Made by a program: the position numbers and the translations under genes | Shown: in pieces, positions 16,753-26,583 of the stretch | Layout: each line of letters opens with the position of its first letter | How positions within the stretch are numbered: position 1 is the first letter of the stretch | Notes under the pieces: model-generated | The model's input: the letters and a program-made list of their open reading frames with translations, nothing else | What the model was told of the DNA's origin: nothing | Databases searched by the model: none | Assembly: GCF_032814565.1 (NCBI RefSeq) | Contig: NZ_CP136521.1 | Coordinates: 1,646,501 to 1,710,500 of the forward strand | Reading direction: 5' to 3' | Length of the DNA: 64,000 nucleotides | Source of the DNA: Hwangdonia lutea | GTDB taxonomy: Bacteria; Bacteroidota; Bacteroidia; Flavobacteriales; Flavobacteriaceae

Positions 16753-18429
16753 ATGAGTAAAAAGAAACGTCACGAAAGAACAAGAGCACAAGAAAGCTCG
16801 AATGCCATTGAGAGAATGTACATAACAATGCGTCATTTGTTTAATCGGGGGTTTTACAAACCCATGGGCGTTTCGGGCGAAACCTTAAGGCAATCTTTAC
16901 TGTTGTTACGACCAGAAATTTACGGTTCCATTGGCGATGAAAAGGCAGAATTAGAAGGGTTGCTTTATGTTATCGATAGACTTCCAATTGGTATTGAAGA
17001 GTGTACTTTTATTAATTTAACGAGCGATGAGGGTTATGCAAATTCGCATTTTAAACCTATAATTCCGCCCAAAAGGCGTCGTAATTGTTATAGGATAGAT
17101 GCCGAACAAATGAATATTGAGATTACCAGAGGACGATCGGACATCTACGATATTTTAACGCACCTTACCTTTCTTTTTATTGAATCGCACAAAATTAGTA
17201 ATCGGGTCATTATTGATGAAAACGGAGCTACCACAAGAGATTGGATAAAGTTGGAAAAAGCGGTAACATCAGCGAAGAAACTCACGCAACCCGAGCGTGA
17301 AATTGCCATTACCCATACGGCTAATATTTTGGGGCGCACCTTTAATGAGTTAACCAATGTTTATTCTAAATTTGCAACACCTAAACAACCCGAACGACTG
17401 TTGCATATTGTGTATTGGTTGGGTAAACTTGCCATTGAAGAAAAGATAAATAACAATAAGCGTACGGTTACTTTTAGTCCGGTGCTTCGTGAGCGTCTTG
17501 GACACCATATTCACGGCGAGATTTGGGCAAATACGATTAAAGAAACCTTACATAAAAACAATTTGCTAGAACGGCCAATACATATTATTAGTGCCAATAT
17601 GCACAGTGTTATGAATACGCTTTTTGCGCCAAGTGCTTTAAAATCTAAAAAAGATATTTTTGAGGTTTATGAGTCTTTAAGCCAAAAAGAAAGCGAAAGC
17701 CTTCGAAATAAAGTCACGAGAGAAGCCTTGCTTAACGGGATGATTTATATTAAGGACAGCTCTGGCACCAACATCGACGTTCAGATTTTTGATACCGATA
17801 AAATAGACGCTTCTAAAATAGACATAAAAACAAACGAAACTGTTTTAAAAGAAAAACCAGTGGTGTTTGTAATGGATTACGCTTTTGGTGAGCAAGCCTA
17901 CGAAACGATTGATGAATTATTGAAGCCCTATACCGCAAAAGGAAAAGATATCCATTTAAATGTAGAATCTATTTCCATTATGGGTAAAGCGGGAATTTTA
18001 GAAGGCGGGAAAGGCGATATTATGATTCCCACGGCACATATTTTTGAAGGAACGGCAGATAACTATCCTTTTAAAAATGAATTGAAAAAAGAAGATTTTG
18101 AAGGTGAAAACGTAAATGTTTGCCAAGGCTCCATGATTACCGTTTTGGGTACATCGTTGCAAAATAAGGATATTTTAAAGTTTTTCCATGATTCGACATG
18201 GCACGTTATAGGTTTGGAAATGGAAGGTGCCCATTACCAAAAGGCCATTCAAGCGGCTTCCAAGGTGAGAAATAGCATAAACCCAAACGTAAAAGTGCGT
18301 TACGCTTATTACGCCAGTGATAATCCTTTAGAGACTGGAAGTACTTTAGCGTCTGGCGGATTGGGAACCTCAGGCGTAAAGCCAACCTATTTAATAACCA
18401 GAAAAATATTAGAACAACTATTTAATTAA
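16753..18429 (+). CDS. DUF6909-like protein with nucleoside-phosphorylase-like C-terminal region
   Basis: 558 residues. The N-terminal part (about 1-290) is helical and unfamiliar apart from its resemblance to uncharacterised flavobacterial proteins. A basic PPKRRRNCYRID segment lies near residue 100. The C-terminal part (about 370-555) reads like a purine nucleoside phosphorylase/MTAN fold: MDYAFGEQAYETIDELL, GKAGILEGGKGDIMIPTAHI, then GLEMEGAHYQKA, which matches the family's ExEGA/ExEA active-site motif. No signal peptide or membrane helix is seen, so it is probably cytosolic. The polysaccharide locus starts 12 bp later, so transcription may read through. Function is unknown; the fold call is inference. 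Confidence 0.72.
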   Translation: MSKKKRHERTRAQESSNAIERMYITMRHLFNRGFYKPMGVSGETLRQSLLLLRPEIYGSIGDEKAELEGLLYVIDRLPIGIEECTFINLTSDEGYANSHFKPIIPPKRRRNCYRIDAEQMNIEITRGRSDIYDILTHLTFLFIESHKISNRVIIDENGATTRDWIKLEKAVTSAKKLTQPEREIAITHTANILGRTFNELTNVYSKFATPKQPERLLHIVYWLGKLAIEEKINNNKRTVTFSPVLRERLGHHIHGEIWANTIKETLHKNNLLERPIHIISANMHSVMNTLFAPSALKSKKDIFEVYESLSQKESESLRNKVTREALLNGMIYIKDSSGTNIDVQIFDTDKIDASKIDIKTNETVLKEKPVVFVMDYAFGEQAYETIDELLKPYTAKGKDIHLNVESISIMGKAGILEGGKGDIMIPTAHIFEGTADNYPFKNELKKEDFEGENVNVCQGSMITVLGTSLQNKDILKFFHDSTWHVIGLEMEGAHYQKAIQAASKVRNSINPNVKVRYAYYASDNPLETGSTLASGGLGTSGVKPTYLITRKILEQLFN

Positions 18430-18441
18430 CACAATAAAATT

Positions 18442-19515
18442 ATGAGTAAAGATTTGCCACAACAAAACCCGTCTGAAGAAGTTGATTTAGGACAGTTGTT
18501 TAAACTTATTGGAAATGCTTTTGACCGCTTTTTTAAGTTTATTGGAAGCATATTGAATGGGCTTTTTTTAGCATTTGTTTGGGTGGTGTTTTTCTTAAAA
18601 AAGCACTTTATCAAGTTTGTAATTGCTGGCATTGTTGGGGTGGCTTTAGGTATTTTGTTTGAAAAAACTTCCGAACCGGTATATAAATCGTACATAACGG
18701 TTAAGCAAAATTACAATACCGGAGAAAATTTATATAATGCCATTAGTTACTATAATGATTTAGTAAGACAGGGAGATATAAGCACTTTAGAGGGAGTTTT
18801 AGATATAAAACAGGATGCGCTATCTTCGATTATTGACTTAGAAATAGAATCAATAATTAGTGAAAATCAAAAAATTCAAGCTTATGATAGTTATATTAAA
18901 ACACTTGATTCTACCGTAGCTGCAACTGTTACCTATGAATCGTTTTTAAAAAATGATAAGGATTACAATCATAGGTATCAGCAAATTACTATTAAAGCCA
19001 AAGAAAGAAATAGCTTTAGTGCCGTTTTTAATAATATTATTGAAAATATAAACTCTAATCCATACTTTAAAAGAGTACAGGAAAAAGATATAAAAGCATT
19101 AAATGAACAGGCTGCAGCAATAAATAGGTCGTTGATTAAATCTGATACTTTACTTTCGGTTTACCAAAAAGCCATTATAAAAGCCGCCGAAAACAATAAC
19201 AATTCTCAGGCAAGAATTACAATTGATAACAAAGACACTGGAAGTTCTACAAAGGAGTTTGAATTGTACTCTAAAGACTTGGAATTAAGAGAAAAGTTAG
19301 TAGAAATAGAAAGAAACATTGCCGACAAACAACACATTATTGAAATAACATCGAGTAAGCAAGACAGTGGCTCTATGGATAACAGCAAAGAAATTTTTGG
19401 CGAACCAATGGGCTTAAAAAGCTATTACGCTTTGATTTTGTTAACACTAACTTTTTTAGTCTTAATTGGTTTAGAGTTTATTAAGTTTTTAGGGCGCTAT
19501 AAAGATAAAATATAG
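18442..19515 (+). CDS. Wzz-like polysaccharide chain-length determinant / LPS biosynthesis protein
   Basis: 357 residues with an acidic N-terminus and a hydrophobic region at about residues 38-74 that may hold two membrane helices. A large periplasmic coiled-coil-rich domain follows (about 75-325), then a C-terminal membrane helix (about 327-350). This topology is that of the polysaccharide co-polymerase (Wzz) family. No Walker motifs are present, so it is not a BY-kinase fusion. It is the first gene of the polysaccharide locus, 3 bp before rmlB. A role in controlling Wzy-dependent chain length is by family. Confidence 0.75.
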   Translation: MSKDLPQQNPSEEVDLGQLFKLIGNAFDRFFKFIGSILNGLFLAFVWVVFFLKKHFIKFVIAGIVGVALGILFEKTSEPVYKSYITVKQNYNTGENLYNAISYYNDLVRQGDISTLEGVLDIKQDALSSIIDLEIESIISENQKIQAYDSYIKTLDSTVAATVTYESFLKNDKDYNHRYQQITIKAKERNSFSAVFNNIIENINSNPYFKRVQEKDIKALNEQAAAINRSLIKSDTLLSVYQKAIIKAAENNNNSQARITIDNKDTGSSTKEFELYSKDLELREKLVEIERNIADKQHIIEITSSKQDSGSMDNSKEIFGEPMGLKSYYALILLTLTFLVLIGLEFIKFLGRYKDKI

Positions 19516-19518
19516 ACT

Positions 19519-20526
19519 ATGACTATTTTAATAACAGGTGGAGCTGGATTTATCGGGTCAAATTTTATCCCTTATTATTTAGAAAGCCACTCAAGTGTTA
19601 AAATAGTAAACATTGATAAACTAACCTACGCAGCTAATGTAACAAATTTAGCTAGTGTAGAAAACAACAACAGATACACTTTTATTAAGGGTGATATTTG
19701 TGATAGAGGCTTAATTGAACGTATATTTACACAATACGATTTTAAAGGGGTTATACATTTTGCGGCAGAGTCACATGTAGATAATTCTATTAATAGTCCA
19801 ACAGCTTTTATTAATACGAATATTGTAGGAACATTTAATTTAATTGATGTGGCTAAAAACCATTGGATGGATGCTGCAAACTCGCCAAAACCACAGCATA
19901 AAAACTCAAGATTTCATCACATTTCAACAGATGAGGTTTATGGCACTTTGGGAGAAAAAGGCTTATTTACAGAACAAACGCCCTATGCACCAAACAGCCC
20001 ATATAGCGCTTCAAAAGCGTCTTCAGATTTTATTGTTCGAAGCTATTTTCATACTTACGGAATGAATGTGGTTACTACCAATTGCTCAAACAATTACGGC
20101 CCCAATCAACACGACGAAAAACTTATACCAACCATAATTAGAAAAGCACTGTCTGGAGAAAACATCCCTATTTATGGCGACGGAACAAACGTTCGCGATT
20201 GGTTATATGTTTTAGATCACTGTATCGGGATAGATTTAGTATTTAATAAAGGTGTTTCAGGCGAAACTTATAATATAGGTGGCAATAACGAACGTAATAA
20301 TTTATATATTGCAAATAGAATTTGTGAAATTTTAGACGAATTAAAACCTAAAGATAAATCGTATAAAAATCAAATTTCTTTTGTTTCAGACAGACCGGGG
20401 CATGATTACAGGTATGCCATTGATGCGTCAAAAATTGAAACCGAATTGGGTTGGCAAGCACAGGAAAATTTTGAAACTGGCATAACAAAAACCGTAAACT
20501 GGTATATCAATAAATATTCAAACTAA
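19519..20526 (+). CDS. rfbB: dTDP-glucose 4,6-dehydratase
   Basis: 335-residue extended short-chain dehydrogenase. The NAD motif [10 protein letters not shown] is at residues 7-16. The catalytic residues follow in STDEVYG and in YSASKAS (YxxxK). The substrate-specific ESHVDNSI and NNYGPNQ segments are intact. It converts dTDP-glucose to dTDP-4-keto-6-deoxyglucose, the second step of dTDP-L-rhamnose synthesis. It sits in an unbroken rmlB-A-C-D cluster with 2-bp gaps or small overlaps, so all four steps are encoded together. Confidence 0.97.
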   Translation: MTILITGGAGFIGSNFIPYYLESHSSVKIVNIDKLTYAANVTNLASVENNNRYTFIKGDICDRGLIERIFTQYDFKGVIHFAAESHVDNSINSPTAFINTNIVGTFNLIDVAKNHWMDAANSPKPQHKNSRFHHISTDEVYGTLGEKGLFTEQTPYAPNSPYSASKASSDFIVRSYFHTYGMNVVTTNCSNNYGPNQHDEKLIPTIIRKALSGENIPIYGDGTNVRDWLYVLDHCIGIDLVFNKGVSGETYNIGGNNERNNLYIANRICEILDELKPKDKSYKNQISFVSDRPGHDYRYAIDASKIETELGWQAQENFETGITKTVNWYINKYSN

Positions 20527-20528
20527 TC

Positions 20529-21389
20529 ATGAAGGGCATTATATTAGCAGGAGGTTCGGGCACGCGTTTGCACCCACTAACCAAAGTGGTTAGCAAACAA
20601 CTTATGCCTGTTTACGATAAACCCATGATTTATTATCCGCTTACCACGTTAATGTCTGCGGGAATACAAGATATTTTAATCATTTCGACCTCAAAAGATA
20701 CCCCGAAATTTAAGGAATTATTGGGCGATGGAAGCGATTATGGATGTCATTTCCAATACGCCATTCAAGAGGAGCCAAACGGATTGGCCGAAGCCTTTAT
20801 TATTGGTGAAGAATTTATAGGAAACGATAGCGTAGCCCTTATTTTAGGCGACAATATATTCTATGGTTCAGGTTTAAACAGCATTTTACGAGCTAGCGTT
20901 AATCCAAACGGAGGTGTTATTTTTGCCTATCATGTTAACGATCCACAGCGCTATGGCGTTGTTGAGTTCGATGACCAAAACAAAGCGGTTTCAATTGAAG
21001 AAAAACCAAAACAACCAAAATCTAATTTTGCGGTTCCGGGCATATATTTTTATGACAACAATGTTGTTGAAATTGCAAAGGACATAAAACCGAGCCATAG
21101 GGGCGAACTAGAAATAACAGATATTAATAAAGCTTATTTAATTAAAGGAGCGCTTAATGTAGAAATTTTAGATAAAGGCACAGCTTGGTTAGATACTGGT
21201 ACTTTTGCATCGCTCATGCAGGCTTCTCAATTTGTACAAGTTATTGAGGATCGTCAAGGTCAAAAAATAGGATGTATTGAGGAAGTGGCATATAAAATGG
21301 GATACATTGACAGCGTTCAACTAAATAAACTAGCACAGCCATTGCTAAAAAGCGGCTACGGCGAATACCTTCAACAATTAATAGATTAA
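20529..21389 (+). CDS. rfbA: Glucose-1-phosphate thymidylyltransferase
   Basis: 286 residues, the first enzyme of the dTDP-rhamnose pathway. The nucleotidyltransferase signature [12 protein letters not shown] is at residues 8-19, followed by [17 protein letters not shown]. The catalytic/metal-site segments [10 protein letters not shown] and [10 protein letters not shown] are present. Length is standard for RmlA (about 290). The start follows the rmlB stop by 2 bp and the stop is 1 bp before rmlC. Confidence 0.97.
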   Translation: MKGIILAGGSGTRLHPLTKVVSKQLMPVYDKPMIYYPLTTLMSAGIQDILIISTSKDTPKFKELLGDGSDYGCHFQYAIQEEPNGLAEAFIIGEEFIGNDSVALILGDNIFYGSGLNSILRASVNPNGGVIFAYHVNDPQRYGVVEFDDQNKAVSIEEKPKQPKSNFAVPGIYFYDNNVVEIAKDIKPSHRGELEITDINKAYLIKGALNVEILDKGTAWLDTGTFASLMQASQFVQVIEDRQGQKIGCIEEVAYKMGYIDSVQLNKLAQPLLKSGYGEYLQQLID

Positions 21390-21390
21390 C

Positions 21391-21939
21391 ATGACGGTTG
21401 AAGAAACAAATTTGAAAGGCTGTTTTGTAATCGCGCCTAATGTAATTAAAGACGAAAGAGGTTATTTTTTTGAAAGTTTTAACAAAGCTCAATTCGAAGC
21501 TAAAACAGGAATTGCCACCAACTTTATTCAAGACAACCAATCGCAATCCTCAAAAGGGGTTTTAAGAGGACTGCATTTACAAACTGGTGCGTTTGCTCAA
21601 GCCAAACTTGTTAGGGTAATTAAAGGCAAAGTTTTAGATGTTTGTGTAGATTTGAGAAAAGATTCAATAACCTTTGGGAAACACTTTTCAATAGTTTTAG
21701 ATGCGGTTGATCACAAACAACTTTACATTCCCAAAGGATTTGCTCATGGTTTTTTGGTTTTAGAAGACCAAACCATTTTTTCTTATAAATGCGATAATTA
21801 TTATAATAAAGCATCAGAAAGAGGTATTATTTATAATGATAAAGAATTAAATATTAATTGGAGTTTCCCGACGGAAGACCTAATACTTTCAGAAAAAGAC
21901 AAAGCACTACCAACATTAAAAGTTTACTTAAATGAATAA
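21391..21939 (+). CDS. rfbC: dTDP-4-dehydrorhamnose 3,5-epimerase
   Basis: 182-residue cupin. The N-terminal DERGYFFESFNKAQF, the catalytic-His segment GVLRGLHLQ and the YIPKGFAHGFLVL strand are all conserved in RmlC. It epimerises C3 and C5 of dTDP-4-keto-6-deoxyglucose. It overlaps rmlD by 8 bp. Confidence 0.96.
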   Translation: MTVEETNLKGCFVIAPNVIKDERGYFFESFNKAQFEAKTGIATNFIQDNQSQSSKGVLRGLHLQTGAFAQAKLVRVIKGKVLDVCVDLRKDSITFGKHFSIVLDAVDHKQLYIPKGFAHGFLVLEDQTIFSYKCDNYYNKASERGIIYNDKELNINWSFPTEDLILSEKDKALPTLKVYLNE

Positions 21940-22711
21940 ACGCGTTTTGGTAACCGGAGCCAATGGTCAATTAGGAAAAACCATTAATGAGTTGTTCGCT
22001 AAAAATAAATACGGCCTAGAATTTACTTTTGTTACTAAATCAGAATTAGATATTACCAAAGAGGCCGATTTAAAACCGTTTTTTAAAAATAACAAGTTTG
22101 ATTATTGTATAAATTGTGCCGCTTACACCAATGTGGAGCAAGCAGAAAAAACACCTGAAATAGCCTATAAAGTAAATGCCGAAGGTGTAAAGTATTTAGC
22201 TGAGGCTTGTAAAGAAACCGATACAGTATTAATCCATATTTCAACCGATTATGTTTTTGATGGTGAGAAAACAGAGCCTTATACAATCAAAGACATCCCA
22301 AATCCTATTAACGAATATGGTAAGTCCAAACTATTAGGCGAGCAACATGTTCAAGATATTTTAGATGACTACTTTATAGTAAGAACCTCGTGGTTGTACA
22401 GTAAACAATACGGACATAACTTTTATAAAACCATTTTAAAAAAGGCTAAAGCAGGAGAAGCTTTACTAATAACTGATGATCAACTAGGTTGTCCAACAAA
22501 CACTGAGAACCTAGCAAAATACATAATAAGTCTAATTGCAATCAAATCAAAAGATTACGGAATAAAACATTTTTGTGATGAAGGAGAAATGACTTGGTAT
22601 GGTTTTGCCAAAAATATACTAAAAGAACACTTATATGAGCACATAAAACTTGTAAAGGCAAAGAATTATCGTACTTTTGCACGACGACCAAAACAGACCA
22701 TTTTAAAATAA
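21932..22711 (+). CDS. rfbD: dTDP-4-dehydrorhamnose reductase, short C-terminus
   Basis: 259-residue SDR reductase giving dTDP-L-rhamnose. The motifs GANGQLG, INCAAYTNVEQAE, STDYVFDG, YGKSKLLGE (YxxxK) and RTSWLYS are intact. The protein stops right after FARRPKQTILK. RmlD proteins normally continue some 25 residues beyond this RP(x)nSxL motif, so the end looks truncated. A degraded second copy of the gene's 3' end lies about 275 bp downstream. The active-site half is complete, so activity is plausible but unproven. It overlaps rmlC by 8 bp. Confidence 0.88.
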   Translation: MNKRVLVTGANGQLGKTINELFAKNKYGLEFTFVTKSELDITKEADLKPFFKNNKFDYCINCAAYTNVEQAEKTPEIAYKVNAEGVKYLAEACKETDTVLIHISTDYVFDGEKTEPYTIKDIPNPINEYGKSKLLGEQHVQDILDDYFIVRTSWLYSKQYGHNFYKTILKKAKAGEALLITDDQLGCPTNTENLAKYIISLIAIKSKDYGIKHFCDEGEMTWYGFAKNILKEHLYEHIKLVKAKNYRTFARRPKQTILK

Positions 22712-22880
22712 AACATAATGGGTTTGCCATTTTTTTTGTAGTTTACTTGCCATACGCAATCCAATTTTTACTACATTATGGCTTTATATTTAGAAGAACA
22801 TCTATAATGTTTTAGTGTCTAGTTTTTACTTACCCTTAACAAAAACCAAGTTAATATTTAATGCGTTTTCTTACGACATT

Positions 22881-22960
22881 GGTTTACATAATATTAAAGA
22901 AAAAATTTAACTAGCAAAGTAAAACTTGTAAGAGCAAAGAATTATAGTATTTTTGTACGA
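22881..22960 (+). pseudogene. Decayed duplicate of the rmlD 3' end
   Basis: 22921-22960 matches 22645-22684 (the end of rmlD) at 35 of 40 bases without gaps; it starts AAAACTTGTA and ends TTTTGTACGA. Weaker similarity extends back to about 22881. Read in the same frame it gives KLVRAKNYSIFVR against KLVKAKNYRTFAR. It has no start and no downstream RmlD sequence. The whole 284-bp gap (22712-22995) holds no other recognisable feature. Confidence 0.7.
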
Positions 22961-22995
22961 ATAACTATATCAATCTGTTTAATAGATTTAATATA

Positions 22996-23742
22996 ATGAT
23001 AAAAAGAAATATAGGAGTAATTATTCAAGCAAGAACATCATCGACACGATTTCCAAATAAAATTATTATACCATTCGATGAAGACACAACTTTTTTGGAT
23101 ATACTTCTTAGCAGGATAAAATTACTTGAAAGTAAATTACCAATTATTCTAGCAACAACAACAAATAAAAGTGATATTGTACTAGAAAATTACGCAAAAA
23201 AATACAATCTTCCTGTGTTCTTTGGTTCTGAACAAAATGTTTTAGAACGCTTCTTAGATAGTGCAAAAAAATTTGATTTAGAATATATTGTTAGAGTATG
23301 TTCAGATAATCCTTTTATTGATTTAAACCTTATTTCTGAACTTTTAGATGTTTTTGATGGAGAAGACTATCTAGCTTATGAAATTGACGAAAAACCAAGT
23401 ATTTTAACACACAGCGGTTTTTTTTCTGAAATAGTCTCAGTTAAAGCATTAAAAAAAGTTTACGAATCTAACAACTTAAACTGCCAAGAGCATGTAACAA
23501 ATTGCATATATACGCACCCTAAAGATTTTGTGGTGAAATTTATAAATAAAGAAGTTTCTAATTCGGTAAGATGTACCCTTGATACTGAAAAAGATTTTAA
23601 CAACTTAAAATTTATTTATTTTAATTGGTACAAGAAAATTAAAAATAAAAATTTTGATTATACAGAACTTGTTAAGTATTTAAAATCAAATAAAAAGCTG
23701 TTGCAAGAAATGCAAACTGAAATAATAAATAATATAAAATGA
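22996..23742 (+). CDS. Cytidylyltransferase/SpsF-like nucleotidyltransferase
   Basis: 248 residues of the CMP-sugar synthetase-like (SpsF/NeuA superfamily) fold. The N-terminal VIIQARTSSTRFPNKII is the nucleotide-binding signature. Later segments ATTTNKSD, FFGSEQNVLERFLDSAK and YIVRVCSDNPFID match the SpsF arrangement. It probably activates a sugar acid with CTP. It is the first gene of the AT-rich variable core and overlaps the NeuB-family gene by 4 bp (ATGA). Its placement beside a NeuB-family synthase and KdsC-like phosphatase suggests the product is a CMP-nonulosonate. SpsF members can have other substrates. Confidence 0.78.
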   Translation: MIKRNIGVIIQARTSSTRFPNKIIIPFDEDTTFLDILLSRIKLLESKLPIILATTTNKSDIVLENYAKKYNLPVFFGSEQNVLERFLDSAKKFDLEYIVRVCSDNPFIDLNLISELLDVFDGEDYLAYEIDEKPSILTHSGFFSEIVSVKALKKVYESNNLNCQEHVTNCIYTHPKDFVVKFINKEVSNSVRCTLDTEKDFNNLKFIYFNWYKKIKNKNFDYTELVKYLKSNKKLLQEMQTEIINNIK

Positions 23743-24773
23743 CATACATAATAGGAGAAATAGGCCAGAACCATAATGGATCTGTAGATATAGCTAAACT
23801 TATAATCGATGTAGTAAGCAGACCAATACATGATAAGCTTTTTAACAAAGAATTAAAGGTCATGGATGCTGTTAAACTAACAAAAAGAGATTTGTCTCAA
23901 GAACTTTCCTCTTCTCAAATGCAAAACCCCTATAATACACCAAATTCCTTTGGAAAAACTTATGGAGAACACAGAGCGTTTCTAGAGTTAGATGATGAAC
24001 AGCATTATGAATTGTATAAATATGCCAAATCAAAAGGGCTAGATTTTATAGAAACTCTCTGTGCCATTGGCTGCATGTCTATGTTAAAACTATTTACCCC
24101 AGACAAATTAAAGGTAGCATCCAGAGATTTAACAAATTTACCGCTTTTATCTGCTTTAGCAGAAACAAAAATTCCAATTATAATTTCTACAGGAATGGCG
24201 GGTGAAAACGAGTTAAATATTGCTTTAGATATAATTAATAAATACCATTCAAATATTTCTATTTTACATTGTGTTTCAGAGTATCCTACTAAATACGAGA
24301 ACGTTAATCTAAAAACAATTTCATATTTACAAAAACATTATCCACAATATACAATTGGATATTCAGATCATACAATTGGTATTGCAACCCCACTTGCAGC
24401 AGTTGCCATGGGTGCAGAAATAATAGAAAAGCACATAACACTTGATAGGCAAATGAAAGGTACAGACCAAGCCGGGTCTTTGGCTATTGACGGGATATAT
24501 AGAATGATGAGAGATATAAGAAACTTAGAGCTATCCTTAGGTGAAGAAAAAATATTTATTGAAGACTCTGTTATAGCAGCAAGAGAAAAGTTAGAACGAT
24601 CCATAGCTACAAATAAAATACTAAAGAAAGGCCACATTATAACAGAAGAAGATTTGCAGATGTTAAGCCCTGGAAACGGATTTAAATGGGCAGAAAAATC
24701 AGAAATTATTGGCAAAGAATTAATAATTGATTTGCCTAAAAACGAAATAATTTATTCAACTAGCATCAAATAA
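23739..24773 (+). CDS. NeuB-family nonulosonic acid synthase with SAF domain
   Basis: 344 residues. An N-terminal TIM-barrel domain opens IIGEIGQNHNGSVDIAKLI, the NeuB signature. It continues KVASRDLTNLPLL, ISTGMAGENE, LHCVSEYPTKYENVNL, IGYSDHTIGI and EKHITLDRQMKGTDQAGSL, all core NeuB motifs. The C-terminal SAF/antifreeze-like domain covers about 285-344 (RSIATNKILKKGHIITEEDL). It condenses PEP with a sugar aldehyde to a 9-carbon acid. The segment around residues 30-75 is longer and unlike NeuB of N-acetylneuraminate pathways. No 2-epimerase or aminotransferase gene is nearby, so the exact substrate is open. Confidence 0.85.
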   Translation: MTYIIGEIGQNHNGSVDIAKLIIDVVSRPIHDKLFNKELKVMDAVKLTKRDLSQELSSSQMQNPYNTPNSFGKTYGEHRAFLELDDEQHYELYKYAKSKGLDFIETLCAIGCMSMLKLFTPDKLKVASRDLTNLPLLSALAETKIPIIISTGMAGENELNIALDIINKYHSNISILHCVSEYPTKYENVNLKTISYLQKHYPQYTIGYSDHTIGIATPLAAVAMGAEIIEKHITLDRQMKGTDQAGSLAIDGIYRMMRDIRNLELSLGEEKIFIEDSVIAAREKLERSIATNKILKKGHIITEEDLQMLSPGNGFKWAEKSEIIGKELIIDLPKNEIIYSTSIK

Positions 24774-25295
<522 letters not shown>

Positions 25296-25329
25296 TACAA
25301 CAACACAACAAGTAGCCTTAAAACACTAA

Positions 25330-26583
25330 TTGACGATGGAGTATAAATCAGACAGATTTAATAATGTTTGGGAAGATATATTACAAATATGGTTTTCTGG
25401 CTATCTTGATATTATTACCTCAGAAAGAAGAAATCAAATTTCGCCACAATCACACTTAAAAAAAATAAAAATAATTACAACCGAGTTTGTTAAAGATGTC
25501 TTTAAAATTTTTATAAAAAATAAAATCCCCAAAAAAAAAGTTTGGTTTTTTAGTATTTCATCAAATAACCATGAAGCCCTTAAATTAATTAAAAACAATA
25601 TTGACAATGCTATTTTTGTTGTTCCTTATAGCTTTAAACTTAAATTTAAAGATAGCTACCCTCTTAATTTTAACTATAAGTTTTTTTACGACTTACTGTT
25701 TTTATTTAAACTCTTTTTTTTTAAACCTAAAAACCATATAAAAAAAAAAGAATGCTATGACCTATTATTTAAAGCAAATGGTGTTTTTACAGAAAGCATT
25801 AGGTGCATAAAGAAAAACAAACCAAAGGGGATTGTTTTTGCAAACGATCATGAAATTGTACCGCGCGGTTTATTATTAGCAGCAAAATTTTTAGAAATCC
25901 CAACATTTTATATCCAACACGCTTCGGTTTCAAAGTATTTTCCTGCCTTAGATTTTGATTACGCATTGCTTGAAGGACAAGATTCAAAAGATAAATATCT
26001 TGGTATAGGAAAAACCAATTCAGAAGTACATTTAGTAGGCATGCCAAAATTTGACAACTATATTAACCATGTTAATACCAATAAAGTCATTAAAAAAATA
26101 GGAGTCGCTTACAATGCCATGGATGATGTTGAAACCGTAATAGATTTAGTAAATAATTTAAAACATAGTTTTCCTGCCATAACTTTTGTAGTTAGAGCAC
26201 ACCCATCAGACAAAAGAGAATTAAAGCTAAGTGGTGTTAAAAAATCACTTTCGAAAAAAGAATCAGCTTTTAGCTTTTTAAAACAAATTGATGCCTTAAT
26301 AGCGGCAGAATCTTCAATACACTTAGAGGCCGTAATGTTAAATGTTTATTCTATGAGTTTTAGTTTTAATAAATCTAGTTTTTTAGATTATTATGATTTT
26401 GTAAAAAATGATTTAATCAAACATTTTAATCAAATAGATGATTTAAAAACTGAAATTAGCAACATTTGTTTAAACAAACCAAATATACAGCAAAGAGCAA
26501 CTTACTATAATGCTTCATTAAATTCTGTTTTTTATGGTAAATCTGTTAAAAAGATTTGCGAGATAATAAAATCTAAAGTTTAA
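25330..26583 (+). CDS. Putative GT-B surface-glycan transferase (candidate nonulosonate transferase)
   Basis: 417 residues with no signal peptide. The C-terminal half reads like capsule/sialyl/glycerophosphate transferases. It has ANDHEIVPRGLLLAAK (about 170-185), FYIQHASVSKYFP, then VVRAHPSDKRE (about 290-300) with the HP motif. AAESSIHLEA (about 324-333) then matches the Ser-Ser motif position of several bacterial sialyltransferase families. The N-terminal half is Lys/Phe-rich and unrecognised. Its place between the nonulosonate genes and wzx suggests it transfers that sugar, but CDP-glycerol or other substrates are equally possible. Its stop codon shares one base with the wzx ATG. Confidence 0.55.
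   Translation: MTMEYKSDRFNNVWEDILQIWFSGYLDIITSERRNQISPQSHLKKIKIITTEFVKDVFKIFIKNKIPKKKVWFFSISSNNHEALKLIKNNIDNAIFVVPYSFKLKFKDSYPLNFNYKFFYDLLFLFKLFFFKPKNHIKKKECYDLLFKANGVFTESIRCIKKNKPKGIVFANDHEIVPRGLLLAAKFLEIPTFYIQHASVSKYFPALDFDYALLEGQDSKDKYLGIGKTNSEVHLVGMPKFDNYINHVNTNKVIKKIGVAYNAMDDVETVIDLVNNLKHSFPAITFVVRAHPSDKRELKLSGVKKSLSKKESAFSFLKQIDALIAAESSIHLEAVMLNVYSMSFSFNKSSFLDYYDFVKNDLIKHFNQIDDLKTEISNICLNKPNIQQRATYYNASLNSVFYGKSVKKICEIIKSKV

Noticed and set aside
24338-24346. Second perfect DnaA box
   Set aside because: It lies inside the NeuB-family coding sequence and is isolated, so chance is the simplest explanation.
24368-24715. 115-aa minus-strand frame inside the NeuB-family gene
   Set aside because: It is a shadow of the AT-rich sense gene, which carries full NeuB motifs.
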